64,000 bases of DNA from Halobaculum saliterrae (GCF_009831625.1 NZ_WUUS01000006.1:62001-126000); one strand, 5' to 3'; counted from the first letter of the stretch, positions 34,160 through 44,578 are shown. The notes: generated by a model not told the origin, from the sequence alone. Program-made: numbers and translations.

Positions 34160-34746
34160 TCGAACCCACCTCGTTCGCAGACCCCGAGGAAGTTGCGGAT
34201 CATGCGCTTCCCGTCCGGAGTGAGGATGCTCTCGGGGTGGAACTGCACGCCGACGTGGGGGAGTTCGGCGTGGCGCACACCCATCACCACCTCGCGCTCG
34301 CCGTCGGTCCAGGCGGTCTCGACCAGTTCAGGCGGGATCGCGTCGTGCTCGACGCACAGCGAGTGATAGCGTCCGACCTCGACGCGTTCGGGCAGATCGG
34401 CGAACACGCCGCGGCCGTCGTGACGCACGTCCGAGGGCTTCCCGTGGACGACATCCGGCGCGAGCGTCACCGCGGCGCCGTTGGCGGCACACAGCGCCTG
34501 GTGGCCCAGACAGACCCCCAGCGTCGGGTACGTCAGCTCCTCGAACACCGGGATCGAGACGCCCGCCTCCTCGGGGGTCCCGGGACCGGGTGACACGACG
34601 ACCCCGTCGGGATCGAGGGCGCGGATCTCGTCGACGTCGATCCGGTCGTTGCGCCGAACGACCACGTCGTCGGCCAACTCCCCGACGTACTGGACGAGGT
34701 TGTACGCGAAGGAGTCGTAGTTGTCGACGACGAGGACGCGGGTCAC
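34156..34746 (-). CDS. pabA: glutamine amidotransferase subunit (PabA/TrpG)
   Basis: This 196-residue class I glutaminase has catalytic Cys in GVCLGHQAL (about residue 81), the oxyanion region SPGPGTP and the His-Glu dyad in QFHPESILT (about 170). It supplies ammonia to PabB. By sequence alone, TrpG and PabA cannot be separated; the pab operon context favours PabA, although in many microbes it serves both. It overlaps both neighbours by four bases, giving translational coupling. Confidence 0.9.
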   Translation of the reverse strand: MTRVLVVDNYDSFAYNLVQYVGELADDVVVRRNDRIDVDEIRALDPDGVVVSPGPGTPEEAGVSIPVFEELTYPTLGVCLGHQALCAANGAAVTLAPDVVHGKPSDVRHDGRGVFADLPERVEVGRYHSLCVEHDAIPPELVETAWTDGEREVVMGVRHAELPHVGVQFHPESILTPDGKRMIRNFLGVCERGGFE

Positions 34747-36392
34747 TCGTCCACCCCCGCGTCGGGGTCCGTCCCATCCGTGTGACCACGTTCCGGCTTC
34801 GTGTGACCCTCCTCGACCGCCATGTCCGCGTCGAGCGCGTCGTCCACGGACCTGACGAGCGCGCGGGCCTTCGCGAGCGTCTCCTCGTACTCGGCCTCGG
34901 GGTCGGAGTCGTGGACGATCCCCGCGCCGACGCGGAGGTGGTACTCCTCGCCCGTCCGCACGAGCGTCCGGATGACGATGTTGGCGACGAACCGCCCGTC
35001 GAGGCCGGCGGCGAACACCGAGCCCGTGTACGGGCCGCGCCGGGTGCCCTCCAGCGCGTCGATGATGGCCATCGTCTTCGGCTTCGGCGCGCCCGTGATG
35101 GTGCCGCCGGGGAACACCGCCGCCAGCGTGTCCGCCAGCGAGCGGTCGGGCCGCTCGGTGCCCTCGACGAGCGAGACGAGGTGCATCACCTCCGAGTAGC
35201 GGTCGACGCGGCGGTACTCCGGCACCGAGACGCTGCCGTACTCGCTGACCTTCCCGAGGTCGTTTCGCTCCAGGTCGACCAGCATCGCGTGCTCGGCGCG
35301 CTCCTTCTCGTCGCCGGCGAGCTCGGCTTCGAGCGCGGCGTCGGTCTCCGGGTCGCCGCCGCGGGGACGGGTGCCGGCGATGGGCTCCGTTTCGAGTCGA
35401 GCGCCCGTGTCGCCGTCGGCGGGGCTGCCGTCGGAGCCGTCGCCCCCGTCGTCAATCCCCTCCGTGGGCTCGCGCCGCAACAGGAGCTCGGGGCTCGCGC
35501 TCACGAGGTCGATCCCGGGGAACTCCACCAGCCCGGAGTAGGGCGCGGGGTTGCGCTCCCGAAGCGCGGCGTAGGCCGTGACGGGATGGACCGCCGCCGG
35601 CGCCGTCAGGCGCTGGCTCACGTTCGCCTGGAAGGTGTCGCCCGCACGGATCGACTTCTTGACTCGGCGGACGCGCTCGGCGTACGTCTCCCGTCCGCAG
35701 TCGCTCTCGAAGGTCGTGTCGGCGTCCGCGTCGTCGCCGGCGGCGGGGGCGGGACCGACCGACGGGTCGCCGGTCAGCGCCCGTTCGGCGAGGTCGCCGG
35801 CGGCGGCGAGGCCGGCCTCGTATGCCGAATCGGCGTCCGGGTGGTCGTCGAGCCGGGGACAGGAGGTGACCCGGAGGGAGACCTCCTCATCCGTTCGCGG
35901 CTCCGTCCACGACGCGAGCGTCGGGTACACCGCGGCCTGCAGCCGGGGCAGGCCGCGGTCGTCGACCGCGCCGTCGGCGGGGAACGACTCCAGTTCGCGG
36001 GCGACGTCGTACGAGAGCCAGCCGAAGGCGCCGCACGGATACGGCACGTCGCAGTCGCCGCGCACGAGCGTCCCGGAGTCGAGCAGCCCCGAAAGCGCCG
36101 ACAGCGTCGGCGACGGGGCGGCGTAGTCGCCGTGGCCCGGGTGGTCCGGGTCACGGACGACCGCGTCGGGACCGACCGTCAGCGTCTCCGCGGGGTCGAC
36201 GCCGAAGTATCCCCGGCCGGGCTGGCCGCCGGTGGTCTCGTAGAACATCCCCGGTCGATCGTCGCGTCGGGCGCGGCGATAGGCGTCGAACGGGTCGTCG
36301 ACCGCGACCCGGCGCTCCACGGGTATCCGGGCGTCCGCGGGGGCGTCGGCCGCGAGGCGACGGAACGTATCGCGGTCCGTGACCGTCTCCAT
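34743..36392 (-). CDS. pabB: aminodeoxychorismate synthase component I (PabB/TrpE family)
   Basis: This 549-residue chorismate-utilising enzyme turns chorismate into aminodeoxychorismate using PabA-derived ammonia. Recognisable parts are [41 protein letters not shown] and [13 protein letters not shown] in the C-terminal chorismate domain. Two acidic low-complexity insertions near residues 200 and 315 are haloarchaeal expansions. The order pabB-pabA-pabC suggests p-aminobenzoate supply (for folate or tetrahydromethanopterin-like cofactors) rather than tryptophan. Its TrpE relationship means anthranilate synthase remains possible. Confidence 0.88.
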   Translation of the reverse strand: METVTDRDTFRRLAADAPADARIPVERRVAVDDPFDAYRRARRDDRPGMFYETTGGQPGRGYFGVDPAETLTVGPDAVVRDPDHPGHGDYAAPSPTLSALSGLLDSGTLVRGDCDVPYPCGAFGWLSYDVARELESFPADGAVDDRGLPRLQAAVYPTLASWTEPRTDEEVSLRVTSCPRLDDHPDADSAYEAGLAAAGDLAERALTGDPSVGPAPAAGDDADADTTFESDCGRETYAERVRRVKKSIRAGDTFQANVSQRLTAPAAVHPVTAYAALRERNPAPYSGLVEFPGIDLVSASPELLLRREPTEGIDDGGDGSDGSPADGDTGARLETEPIAGTRPRGGDPETDAALEAELAGDEKERAEHAMLVDLERNDLGKVSEYGSVSVPEYRRVDRYSEVMHLVSLVEGTERPDRSLADTLAAVFPGGTITGAPKPKTMAIIDALEGTRRGPYTGSVFAAGLDGRFVANIVIRTLVRTGEEYHLRVGAGIVHDSDPEAEYEETLAKARALVRSVDDALDADMAVEEGHTKPERGHTDGTDPDAGVDE

Positions 36393-36488
36393 GGGTGGTG
36401 GTGTCGCGGCATCGAAAAAGCGGGTTCGGTTCCGGGCGGCGGATCCGGCCGGACGACCCCGGTCGGTGGACGTGAGCGCCGCCGTCCG

Positions 36489-37280
36489 CTACGCCTCGAA
36501 CTCGACCGCGCGGTCGATCCACCGCCCGACGCGCTTCTCGGAGACGCTGGTTCGTTCCGCGACCTCCTCGGCGTCGGCGGCCGCGAGGTCCGCGACCGTC
36601 TCGATCCCGATCTCCCCGAGGCGCTCGGCGTACGCCGGACCGATCCCCTTGATCTGGTCGACCGACACATCGGCACCGGAATCGCCGTCGTCGTCGGTCG
36701 TGACGTCGGCCGACCCGGGACCGGCGGCCTCCGCGGGTTCGGCCTTCGTGGCGGCGTCGTCGCTCGCCCCCGTCTCGTCGACCAGCGAGTCGGTGGAGGC
36801 GGCCGCCTCCGTCTCCGTGGCGACGGGGTCGTCGTCGGCGTCGTCCGCCGACTCGGGGTCCGACTCCTCCGTGTCCTCGACGGCGTCGTCGGCGCCGTCG
36901 TCCTCCGACTCCATCTCGTCGACGTCGGTCGTGACGTCGGCCGACCCGGGACCGGCGGCCTCGGCCGGCTCGGCCTTCGTGGCGGCGTCGTCGCTCGCTT
37001 CCGCCTCGTCGACCAGCGAGTCGGTGGAGGCGGCCGCCTCCGTCTCCGTGGCGACGGGTTCGTCGTCGGTATCGTCCGCCGACTCGACTTCCGACTCGTC
37101 CGTGTCCCCGTCGCTCGCTGGATCGTCCGTGCCCTTGACGGCGTCCTCGGTCGTCGTCTCCGGCTCCGCGTCCGGCTCGTCGCGTTCGCGCTCGACCGTC
37201 ACCGCGGTCTCGGTCGAACGATCGCCCGACTGGCTGCCCCCGATGCCCAGCAGTCGCTTGATCTGTCGAAGGAGTCCCAT
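36489..37280 (-). CDS. acidic protein with C-terminal helix-hairpin-helix domain
   Basis: This 263-residue protein has a basic N-terminal helix (MGLLRQIKRLLGIGG), a long acidic Ala/Thr/Asp-rich middle and a C-terminal helix-hairpin-helix unit (VDQIKGIGPAYAERLGEIGI, about residues 208-227) that may bind DNA or assemble complexes. The middle holds a 77-residue tandem duplication. A TATA element ttttaaaa at 37303-37310 lies 27 nt upstream of the ATG, so the mRNA is leaderless. No catalytic site is present. The HHH domain is of the type used as a non-sequence-specific DNA-binding add-on. Confidence 0.82.
   Translation of the reverse strand: MGLLRQIKRLLGIGGSQSGDRSTETAVTVERERDEPDAEPETTTEDAVKGTDDPASDGDTDESEVESADDTDDEPVATETEAAASTDSLVDEAEASDDAATKAEPAEAAGPGSADVTTDVDEMESEDDGADDAVEDTEESDPESADDADDDPVATETEAAASTDSLVDETGASDDAATKAEPAEAAGPGSADVTTDDDGDSGADVSVDQIKGIGPAYAERLGEIGIETVADLAAADAEEVAERTSVSEKRVGRWIDRAVEFEA
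36694..36880. repeat. intragenic direct repeat, copy A
   Basis: This stretch is repeated with high identity at 36925-37111, a period of 231 bp (77 codons, in frame). It encodes most of the segment from ESADDADDDPVATET to GPGSADVTT. Confidence 0.85.
36925..37111. repeat. intragenic direct repeat, copy B
   Basis: This is the second copy of the repeat at 36694-36880, encoding the segment from ESADDTDDEPVATET to GPGSADVTT. The copies differ by scattered substitutions only, indicating a fairly recent in-frame duplication. Confidence 0.85.
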
Positions 37281-37363
37281 TTGAGATATCCACGCCGCCG
37301 CCTTTTAAAAATCCAGCGCAGATCGGCGGGAAAACACCGGGGAGGAGCGGCGGCGACCCGGCG

Positions 37364-38200
37364 TCACGGGAGTTCCGCCCGGAGCGCTCCGTTCATCGCG
37401 TCGACCGGCGCGTCCTCGCCGGTCCAGCGTTCGAACGCCTCGACGCCCTGATACAGCAGCATCCACGCGCCGTCGACCGTCGTCGCCCCGGCGTCGGCCG
37501 CCTCCCGCAACAGCCGCGTCTCCAGCGGGGCGTACACGGCGTCGAGCACCGCCAGGCCCCCGTGCAGGTACTCGGCCGGTACGGGGGTCTCGTCGGACTC
37601 CATGCCCACGGTCGTCGCGTTCACCAGCAGGTCCGCGTCCGGCACGCGCTCGGCCAGCGAGTCGAGTCCGCCCGCGGAGACGGCGGTCGGCGCGTCCGGA
37701 TCGTCGGAGCGAGCCGACCGGATCTCCGCCGCGAGCGACTCCGCGCGCTCGACGGTGCGATTGGCGACGTGGAGCGAGGCCGTGTCGGCGGCGAGCGCGA
37801 AGGCCGCGGCCCGTCCGGCTCCGCCGGCGCCGACGACGACGGCGTCGGCGCCCTCGCGCTCGACGCCGTGGTGACCGAACGCCCGTCGGACGCCGGCCAC
37901 GTCGGTGTTGTACCCCCGCGGCGGGTCGGTCGAGCAGTCGACGGTGTTGACCGCGCCGACCTCCGCCGCGAGGTCGGCGGGCTCGACCGCCGACAACACG
38001 TCCCGTTTGAACGGCACCGTCACGTTCAGTCCCGCGACGCCGAGCGTGGCCGCCGCCTCGACGGCGGCGGCGCCGTCGTCGGCGTCCGGCTCGAAGGTGA
38101 CGTAGCGGGCGTCCATCCCGAGCGCGTCGTACGCCGCCTCGTGCATCGGCGGCGACAGCGAGTGTCCGACCGGGTTCCCGACGAGTCCGTACACGTCCAT
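37364..38200 (-). CDS. aroE: shikimate dehydrogenase
   Basis: This 278-residue NADP enzyme reduces 3-dehydroshikimate in aromatic amino acid synthesis. Typical features: [10 protein letters not shown] (substrate site, Ser), NVTVPFKRD (catalytic Lys), VGAVNTVD, the [13 protein letters not shown] nucleotide loop, ANRTVERAE and [10 protein letters not shown] with the conserved Gln. Length and motif order are normal. It precedes and is oriented with the HHH gene (84 bases apart) and lies near the pab genes, which also use chorismate. Confidence 0.95.
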   Translation of the reverse strand: MDVYGLVGNPVGHSLSPPMHEAAYDALGMDARYVTFEPDADDGAAAVEAAATLGVAGLNVTVPFKRDVLSAVEPADLAAEVGAVNTVDCSTDPPRGYNTDVAGVRRAFGHHGVEREGADAVVVGAGGAGRAAAFALAADTASLHVANRTVERAESLAAEIRSARSDDPDAPTAVSAGGLDSLAERVPDADLLVNATTVGMESDETPVPAEYLHGGLAVLDAVYAPLETRLLREAADAGATTVDGAWMLLYQGVEAFERWTGEDAPVDAMNGALRAELP

Positions 38201-38342
38201 ACGACTCCCTTCCGGGGGGAGCGGAAAAGCGTCCCGGCGACGGGTCGGCGGGAACCGCGGGCCGCCCGTCGGCCGCTCCGAAAATCAACCGTGATATCTT
38301 CGCCCCCGGTGTTCAAGTTGGGGAGGTTGAACTGCCAGCACG

Positions 38343-39344
38343 ATGATGTTACAGCTGGCGGACGTGCTGTTCACTGAACACGGCCTCTTCCTGCTCTTGG
38401 GCGTCGTGCTGTTGTATCTCGGTGCGGAGGCGCTGGTGAAGGGTGCGACCGGGCTCGCGCTCGGCGTCGGCCTCCACGCCGCGCTGGTCGGGGTGACGGT
38501 GGTGGCGTTCGCCACGACGGCGCCGGAGCTGTTCATCGGCGTGCTCTCCGGTGTCGAGGGCGACGCACAGATCGGGCTCGGCGCGATCGTCGGCTCAAAC
38601 ATCGCCAACATCGGGCTCGTGCTCGGCGTCTCGGCGCTGATCCGCCCGCTGTCGGTGTCGAGCGAGGTCGTCCGCAGGCACGTCCCGTTCATGGCGCTGG
38701 CGGCGGTGCTCGTCGTCGCCTTCGGGATGGACGGGACGATCGGCAGGATCGAGGGCGGCGTCTTCCTCCTCGTGCTCGCGGGGTTCACCGTCGTCCTCTA
38801 TCGCGGGGCGATCGACGAGGACGCGGCCGTCGACGAGTCGGGCGCGGTCGCCGACGGCGGGTCGGTGGTCGAGGAGCTGCCCGAGGTCGACGCCGGAGGG
38901 GTCTCGCTCCGTCACGTCGCGTACCTGCTCGTCGGGCTCGCGCTGCTGTTCTTCGGCTCCCGGTGGCTCATCGACGGCGGCCGGTCGATGCTGTATCAGC
39001 TCGGGTTCACACAGCGGCTCATCGGGCTGACGGTGGTGGCGTTCGGCACGTCGCTTCCGGAGTTCGCCGCGAGCGTGGTCGCCGCCGTCCGGGGCGAGGC
39101 GGACTTCTCGGTCGGCAACGTCGTCGGCTCGAACATCTACAACGTGCTCGCCGTGCTCGGACTGCTCGCGGTCATCGTTCCGGTGTTCGTCTCCTCGGGC
39201 GTCTCGTCGTTCGACTTCCCGGCGCTCATCGCGTTCACCGTCGCCGCGGTCGCGGTGATGCTCCGGGGCGGCGAGATCGGACGGCTCGACGGCGCCGTGC
39301 TGGTGGGTGGGTACCTCGTGTTCTTCTACCTGCTCCTCCCGTGA
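38343..39344 (+). CDS. CaCA-family sodium/calcium exchanger
   Basis: This 333-residue membrane protein has two inverted halves, each with the alpha-repeat. The first half has VVAFATTAPELFIGVLSG with GAIVGSNIAN; the second has VVAFGTSLPEFAASV with GNVVGSNIYN. Around ten hydrophobic segments are visible, with an acidic loop (about residues 160-185) between them. It should exchange sodium or protons for calcium. Start ATG 38343 (MMLQLADV); ATG 38346 is an alternative one codon on. Confidence 0.9.
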   Translation: MMLQLADVLFTEHGLFLLLGVVLLYLGAEALVKGATGLALGVGLHAALVGVTVVAFATTAPELFIGVLSGVEGDAQIGLGAIVGSNIANIGLVLGVSALIRPLSVSSEVVRRHVPFMALAAVLVVAFGMDGTIGRIEGGVFLLVLAGFTVVLYRGAIDEDAAVDESGAVADGGSVVEELPEVDAGGVSLRHVAYLLVGLALLFFGSRWLIDGGRSMLYQLGFTQRLIGLTVVAFGTSLPEFAASVVAAVRGEADFSVGNVVGSNIYNVLAVLGLLAVIVPVFVSSGVSSFDFPALIAFTVAAVAVMLRGGEIGRLDGAVLVGGYLVFFYLLLP

Positions 39345-39450
39345 CGGCGGCGAACGTCCCCGAGCGAACCGATCGGACGCGCTGACGCCGGTTTCGGCGG
39401 ATCGGCGTGAAGCGCAAGAGTAAGGACAAGCCGCCGGCTCCGTGCCGGTA

Positions 39451-40776
39451 ATGAGTTCACGTCTTCGGAGCCCGCTCGTCGCGCTCTTCGGCGGGGTGGC
39501 GCTGACGTTGCCGTGGATCCTGTCGTGGCTGACCGGCGTAAACGAGTCCTTCGGGACGCTGACGACCGTCGCCGTCAGCGGCGTCGCGGTGCTGGGTGCG
39601 TCGTTCCTGCTCGCGTGGGGCGCGGAGACGGCCGAGAAGGACGTGCCGCGCGCGTTCGCCATCGCGGTGTTGGCGGTGCTCGCTGTGGCACCCGAGTACG
39701 CCGTCGACGCGCTGTACGCCTGGCAGGCCGGACAGGGCGACGCGCAGGCGGCGAACCTCGCGGTCGCGAACATGACCGGCGCGAACCGGATCCTCATCGG
39801 CATCGGCTGGTCCGGCATCGCGCTGTTCTCCATCTATCAGGCGTACGCCCGCGGCGACGACCCCAACGTCGTCACGACCGACAACGCCCTCGGCGACTAC
39901 GTCTCGCTCGACCGCGACATCGCGCTCGAGATCGCGTTCCTGTTCGCCGCGACCGTGTTCGCGTTCTTCGTTCCGCTGGGCGGCGGGATCGGCGGCATCG
40001 ACACGCTGGTCCTCGTCGGGCTGTACGTCGCGTACATCCTCGTCATCATCCGCGGCGACGTCGAGGAGATCGAGGAGCAGGTCGGCGTCCCCGCGTACCT
40101 CCAGTCGAAGCCGTTCGGTGTCCGCGCGACCTCGGTGCTCGCGCTGTTCGGCTACTCGGGGCTGCTCATTTTCACCGCCGTCGAACCGTTCGCTCACGGG
40201 CTCGAGGACCTCGGGCTCCAGTACGGGATACCCGAGTTCTTCATGATCCAGTGGATCGCGCCGCTTGCTTCCGAGAGCCCCGAGCTGATCGTCACCGCGT
40301 ATCTCGTCAACAAGGCTCGTGCGACGGCGGCGTTCAACGCGCTCATCTCCTCGAAGCTGAACCAGTGGACGCTGCTCATCGGGACGCTCGCAGTCGTGTA
40401 CAGCATCTCGCTGGGGCAGTACGGCGTGCTCATGTTCGACGAGAAGCAGGCGGCGGAGATCTGGATCACCGCCGCACAGAGCTTCTTCGCGCTCGCCATC
40501 CTGGTCAACTTCCAGATCTCCGTGCGCGAGTCGTTGGTGTTGCTCGTGCTGTTCCTCTCGCAGGTGGTGACCGAGTTCTACTTCATCCGGACGATGACGG
40601 AGGCGGCCGCCGAGGCCAACTCGATCCTCCTGCTCGAGGCGTACACCGTCCTCTATCTCGTCCTCACGGTCGGGCTCCTCGCGACCCGTCGGGACGAGAT
40701 GCGGACGATCGCGTCGCTCTCGGGGAGGACCATCCGCGACGCCGTCGGCGGCGAGTCAGAACGGTCGGCCGACTGA
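39451..40776 (+). CDS. CaCA-superfamily sodium:proton or sodium:calcium exchanger
   Basis: This 441-residue membrane protein has the alpha-repeat halves in a diverged form: APEYAVDALYAWQAG with NMTGANRILIGIGW, and ASESPELIVTAYLV with ALISSKLNQWTLLIGT. Around eleven hydrophobic segments are present. The start is taken at ATG 39451 (MSSRLRSPLV); GTG 39442 would add MPV. It follows the shorter exchanger by about 100 bases and is on the same strand, so the pair may act together on ion balance, important for a salt-in organism. Confidence 0.87.
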   Translation: MSSRLRSPLVALFGGVALTLPWILSWLTGVNESFGTLTTVAVSGVAVLGASFLLAWGAETAEKDVPRAFAIAVLAVLAVAPEYAVDALYAWQAGQGDAQAANLAVANMTGANRILIGIGWSGIALFSIYQAYARGDDPNVVTTDNALGDYVSLDRDIALEIAFLFAATVFAFFVPLGGGIGGIDTLVLVGLYVAYILVIIRGDVEEIEEQVGVPAYLQSKPFGVRATSVLALFGYSGLLIFTAVEPFAHGLEDLGLQYGIPEFFMIQWIAPLASESPELIVTAYLVNKARATAAFNALISSKLNQWTLLIGTLAVVYSISLGQYGVLMFDEKQAAEIWITAAQSFFALAILVNFQISVRESLVLLVLFLSQVVTEFYFIRTMTEAAAEANSILLLEAYTVLYLVLTVGLLATRRDEMRTIASLSGRTIRDAVGGESERSAD

Positions 40777-40869
40777 AGGACCGCTCCGCGTTCGTTCCCG
40801 TCTCGCTCGTTCGGGCCCGTTCGGCCGGAACCGACGCGTATTCGAGCGCCCGTCCGCTAGCCCCGGTCA

Positions 40870-42375
40870 GTGATCGGTATCGTCGTCTCCCGAGCCGACC
40901 GAGCCTCGACCCACATCGCGGAGCGACTGCTCGCGCCGACGGAGTGGACCGAGCGGACCGACGCGTCCCGCACCGACGCCGAGGGCGGCGGCACATACCA
41001 CACGCTCGACGCCGTCGACGCTCCGGTCGCCCCCGCCGGCGACGACGCGAACGACGCGGACGGGGCGGACGGGGCGAACGAGGGGGCCCGCAGGTTCGAG
41101 ATCCGCACCTTCGACGAGCTCCACATTCACCTCGACGACCCGACCCCCGTCTTCTCCGAGGACCCCGAGTTCCTCGTGTTCGTCTCGCGCCACTCCGGGG
41201 ACACGGGTCCGCTGCTCACGTGCCACTTCACCGGGAACTTCGGAGACGCGGAGTACGGCGGGGATCCGGGGTCGTTCGCGCCCGCCTGCCCGGGCGTACA
41301 GCGCGCGCTCGTCGCCGGCTTCGACGAGCACGCGCCCGACGGGTACGACGTCGCCATCGAGGGAACCCACCACGGACCGACCGAACTCGCGACCCCTGCG
41401 GTGTTCGCGGAGCTCGGCAGCGACGACGAGCAGTGGGACGACCCCGCCGGCGCCGACGCGGTCGCCCGGACGGTGCTGGATCTCCCGTCTCGGGACGCGA
41501 CCGTCGCCGTCGGCGACGCCGACCGCCCGCGCCACGTCGTCGGCTTCGGCGGCGGACACTACGCCCCGCGGTTCGAGCGCGTGATCCGCGAGACCGCGTG
41601 GGGCGTCGGACACATCGCGTCGGACTGGCAACTGGAGGAGCTTGGCCACCCCGGAGAGCGCGGCGACGTGCTCGATGCGGTCGTCAGCGCCAGCGACGCC
41701 GAGTTCGCGCTCGTCGAGGGGGAGTACCCCGTGCTCCGGGAGGCGCTCGCGGCTCGCGACGTGCGGGTCGTGAGCGAGACGTGGCTCCGCGCGGTCGACG
41801 ACCGCGAGCTGGATCTCGTCGCGTCCTTGGAGTCCGACCTCCGTGCGGTCGACGACGGGCTCCGGTTCGGCGATCGCGTCGCCGACCTCGGGGTGGACGG
41901 AGGCGGCGACCCCGCCGACGCCTACCGCGTCGTCGACCTCCCCGCGGACCTGCTCGCGGAGGCGCAGGGAATCGACGCCGACGCCGCCCGCGACGCCGTC
42001 GAGCACCACGCGATCGGCTTCGAAACCGAGCAGGCAGGCACGCGCGCCGCCGGGCGGGCCGCGCTCCCCGACGGCCCTGCGGCCGGCCACGTCGCCGGCG
42101 CGGACGCCGACGCCGCCGGCGTCTCCGACCCGTACGACGCGCTCGTCGACGACCTCGCGGCGGTGCTGGCCGAGAAGTACGACGAGGTCGTCCGCGAGGA
42201 CGGCGTCGTCCGCGCCCGCATCGAGGCGTTCGACCCCGAACGGGCGGCGACGCTCGGGGTCCCCGAGGGGCTGAAGTTCGGGGCGCTCTCGGCCGGCGAA
42301 CCGGTCGAGGTCGGCGGCGAAACGATCCGCCCGGAGACCGTCGCCCGCGAGCGCGAGGAAGTGTTCCCCGTCTGA
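40870..42375 (+). CDS. dtdA: archaeal-type D-aminoacyl-tRNA deacylase (DTD2)
   Basis: This 501-residue enzyme clears D-amino acids wrongly attached to tRNA. Hallmarks are GIVVSRADRAS at the N terminus, EGTHHGPTELATP (about residues 160-172), ELGSDDEQW, and GGGHYAPRFERVI (about 218-230). It has two acidic low-complexity insertions (about 50-75 and 400-420) and a long C-terminal region beyond the usual domain that is common in haloarchaea. GTG start at 40870. Its link to the neighbouring exchangers and ftsZ1 is only positional. Confidence 0.92.
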   Translation: MIGIVVSRADRASTHIAERLLAPTEWTERTDASRTDAEGGGTYHTLDAVDAPVAPAGDDANDADGADGANEGARRFEIRTFDELHIHLDDPTPVFSEDPEFLVFVSRHSGDTGPLLTCHFTGNFGDAEYGGDPGSFAPACPGVQRALVAGFDEHAPDGYDVAIEGTHHGPTELATPAVFAELGSDDEQWDDPAGADAVARTVLDLPSRDATVAVGDADRPRHVVGFGGGHYAPRFERVIRETAWGVGHIASDWQLEELGHPGERGDVLDAVVSASDAEFALVEGEYPVLREALAARDVRVVSETWLRAVDDRELDLVASLESDLRAVDDGLRFGDRVADLGVDGGGDPADAYRVVDLPADLLAEAQGIDADAARDAVEHHAIGFETEQAGTRAAGRAALPDGPAAGHVAGADADAAGVSDPYDALVDDLAAVLAEKYDEVVREDGVVRARIEAFDPERAATLGVPEGLKFGALSAGEPVEVGGETIRPETVAREREEVFPV

Positions 42376-42541
42376 CTGATGGGTGAACGCCGTCAGGCCG
42401 GAGTGTGAACTGCCGGGCCGTCCGACGGCGCCGCGGTCTCCGGCTTCCGGCCGCGCGTCGACCGACGTGAGGGCGTCTGACGGGTGCAAGACGCGAGGGG
42501 GAAGGATAATAACTCTCCGTCGGCAACGCCTGCCCATACCT

Positions 42542-43732
42542 ATGGACTCCATCGTTGAGGACGCGATCAACGAGGCCGAGGAGGCCGGGGAGGCGGGGGA
42601 AACCGACGCCTCCGCGGATCCGGCGTCCGGCGAGCCCGGCGGCGACGCCGCGACGAACTCGTCGGGATCGGGAGACGACGCCTCACGCACGGGGAAGATG
42701 ACCGACGAGGAGCTTCAGGACGTTCTGAAGGACCTCCAGACGAACATCACCGTCGTCGGCTGCGGCGGCGCCGGCGGCAACACGGTGAACCGGATGGCCG
42801 AGGAGGGGATCCACGGCGCCGACCTCGTCGCGGCCAACACCGACGTCCAGCACCTCGTCAACATCCAGGCCGACACCAAGATCCTGATGGGACAGGAGAA
42901 GACCCAGGGTCGTGGCGCGGGCTCGCTCCCGCAGGTCGGCGAGGAGGCGGCCATCGAGTCGCAGTCGGAGATCCGCGAGTCGCTGGAGGGCTCCGACATG
43001 GTGTTCGTCACCGCCGGACTGGGCGGCGGCACCGGCACCGGCTCGGCGCCCGTCGTCGCGAAGGCGGCCCGCGAGATCGGCGCGCTCACCATCGCCATCG
43101 TCACGACGCCGTTCACGGCCGAGGGCGAGGTGCGTCGCACGAACGCCGAGGCCGGCCTCGAACGCCTCCGCGACGTGGCCGACACCGTGATCGTCGTCCC
43201 GAACGACCGCCTGCTCGACGCCGTCGGCAAGCTTCCCGTGCGTCAGGCGTTCAAGATCTCCGACGAGGTGCTGATGCGCAGCGTGAAGGGGATCACCGAG
43301 CTCATCACCAAGCCCGGCCTCGTCAACCTCGACTTCGCCGACGTCCGCACCGTGATGGAGAAGGGCGGCGTCGCGATGATCGGGTTGGGCGAGTCCGACT
43401 CCGACACGAAGGCTCAGGAGTCGGTGCAGTCGGCGCTGCGCTCGCCACTGCTCGACGTGGACATCTCCGGCGCCAACTCCGCGCTCGTCAACGTCACCGG
43501 CGGCTCGGACATGTCCATCGAGGAGGCCGAGGGCGTCGTCGAGGAGATCTACGACCGGATCGACCCCGACGCGCGGATCATCTGGGGCACCTCGATCGAC
43601 GAGGAACTCGACGGGCAGATGCGCACGATGATCGTCGTCACCGGCGTCGACTCCCCGCAGATCTACGGTCGCAACGAGGCCGCCCAGGCGGCCGCCGGCG
43701 ACCGGCTCGAGGACATCGACTACGTCGACTGA
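42542..43732 (+). CDS. ftsZ1: tubulin-like cell division protein FtsZ1
   Basis: This 396-residue GTPase forms the division ring scaffold. It has the GTP-binding signature [10 protein letters not shown] (about residue 160), [15 protein letters not shown] at the N terminus of the domain and [11 protein letters not shown] (T7 loop). The first 60 residues are an acidic disordered extension. ATG 42542 is about 34 nt downstream of ggataataac. It precedes secE-nusG, the same order as in H. volcanii ftsZ1 by memory, supporting FtsZ1 over FtsZ2. Confidence 0.95.
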   Translation: MDSIVEDAINEAEEAGEAGETDASADPASGEPGGDAATNSSGSGDDASRTGKMTDEELQDVLKDLQTNITVVGCGGAGGNTVNRMAEEGIHGADLVAANTDVQHLVNIQADTKILMGQEKTQGRGAGSLPQVGEEAAIESQSEIRESLEGSDMVFVTAGLGGGTGTGSAPVVAKAAREIGALTIAIVTTPFTAEGEVRRTNAEAGLERLRDVADTVIVVPNDRLLDAVGKLPVRQAFKISDEVLMRSVKGITELITKPGLVNLDFADVRTVMEKGGVAMIGLGESDSDTKAQESVQSALRSPLLDVDISGANSALVNVTGGSDMSIEEAEGVVEEIYDRIDPDARIIWGTSIDEELDGQMRTMIVVTGVDSPQIYGRNEAAQAAAGDRLEDIDYVD

Positions 43733-43894
43733 CGCGGCCGCTCGTCGCCGACGACGGAGTCCAGCGGCGGCGACCCTCCGACCGAGGCGTCCTCCACAGT
43801 TCCGTTTCTCGAGGCATCGATCGACGGGCGTGATCCCGATCTCCCGCCGGAGCGCGTGCGCCGCCGTGACGGGCGCTCCGCGGTCAGAGCAACA

Positions 43895-43900
43895 GATATA
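43895..43900 (+). promoter_or_regulatory. TATA box of the secE-nusG operon
   Basis: The element gatata lies about 32 nt upstream of the secE ATG at 43930. It indicates that secE-nusG is transcribed separately from ftsZ1, with a leader of only a few bases. Confidence 0.55.
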
Positions 43901-43929
43901 GAAGGTGCGGCGAAGTACGCCCGGTAACC

Positions 43930-44103
43930 ATGGATGTCAAGTACGACCTGACAAGCTACGTCAGGGTGCTCAAGCTGGCGAGCACGCCCTCCTGGGAGGA
44001 GTTCTCCCAGATCTCCAAGATCGCCGGTGCAGGCATCTTCCTCGTCGGGTTTCTCGGATTCATCATCTTCGCGGTCATGACCGTCCTCACCGGGGGGATC
44101 TGA
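43930..44103 (+). CDS. secE: preprotein translocase subunit SecE (Sec61 gamma)
   Basis: This 57-residue protein has an amphipathic N-terminal part (MDVKYDLTSYVRVLKLASTP) followed by SWEEFSQISKIAGAGIF and one transmembrane helix rich in Leu, Phe, Ile and Gly. This is the Sec61-gamma form that clamps SecY. The stop is followed two bases later by the nusG GTG, so the two form an operon as in most archaea. It is shorter than a typical ORF-length cut-off, and is supported by family match and position. Confidence 0.92.
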   Translation: MDVKYDLTSYVRVLKLASTPSWEEFSQISKIAGAGIFLVGFLGFIIFAVMTVLTGGI

Positions 44104-44105
44104 CG

Positions 44106-44561
44106 GTGCCGATCTACTCGGTGAAGACGACGGCCAGTCAGGAGCGCACCGTCGCCGACATGATCGCCAGCAAGGAGATGGCCGAGATCCACGCCGTGCT
44201 CGCGCCCGACCAGCTCACCAGCTACGTGATGGTCGAGGCGGACGACGACTCGATCATCCGGCGCGTGCTGGAGGAGGTCCCCCACGCCCGCGGGCTCGTC
44301 GAGGGCCCCGGCGGCGAGGCGGGCCGGTCGTCGATGTCGGAGGTCGAGCACTTCCTCTCGCCGACGCCCGACGTGGAGGGGATCGCCGAGGGCGACATCG
44401 TCGAGCTGATCGCCGGCCCCTTCAAGGGCGAGAAGGCACAGGTCCAGCGCATCGACGAGGGGAAGGACCAGGTGACCGTCGAGCTGTACGAGGCGACCGT
44501 CCCGATCCCCGTGACCGTGCGCGGCGACCAGATCCGCGTGCTCGATAGCGACGAACGGTAG
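44106..44561 (+). CDS. nusG: transcription elongation factor Spt5/NusG
   Basis: This 151-residue protein has an N-terminal NGN domain (about 1-85; IYSVKTTASQERTVAD) that closes the RNA polymerase clamp. A C-terminal KOW domain follows (IVELIAGPFKGEKAQVQRID, about 100-118). It begins with GTG two bases after secE. The final codons and stop (ATAGCGACGAACGGTAG) recur 112 bp downstream as part of a direct repeat. Confidence 0.95.
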   Translation: MPIYSVKTTASQERTVADMIASKEMAEIHAVLAPDQLTSYVMVEADDDSIIRRVLEEVPHARGLVEGPGGEAGRSSMSEVEHFLSPTPDVEGIAEGDIVELIAGPFKGEKAQVQRIDEGKDQVTVELYEATVPIPVTVRGDQIRVLDSDER

Positions 44562-44568
44562 TTCGTCG
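44545..44568. repeat. direct repeat, copy 1, over the nusG stop codon
   Basis: Twenty-four bases starting ATAGCGACGAACGGTAG match 44657-44680 at 23 of 24 positions. This copy includes the last codons and stop of nusG. Confidence 0.8.
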
Positions 44569-44578
44569 TACCATGCGA

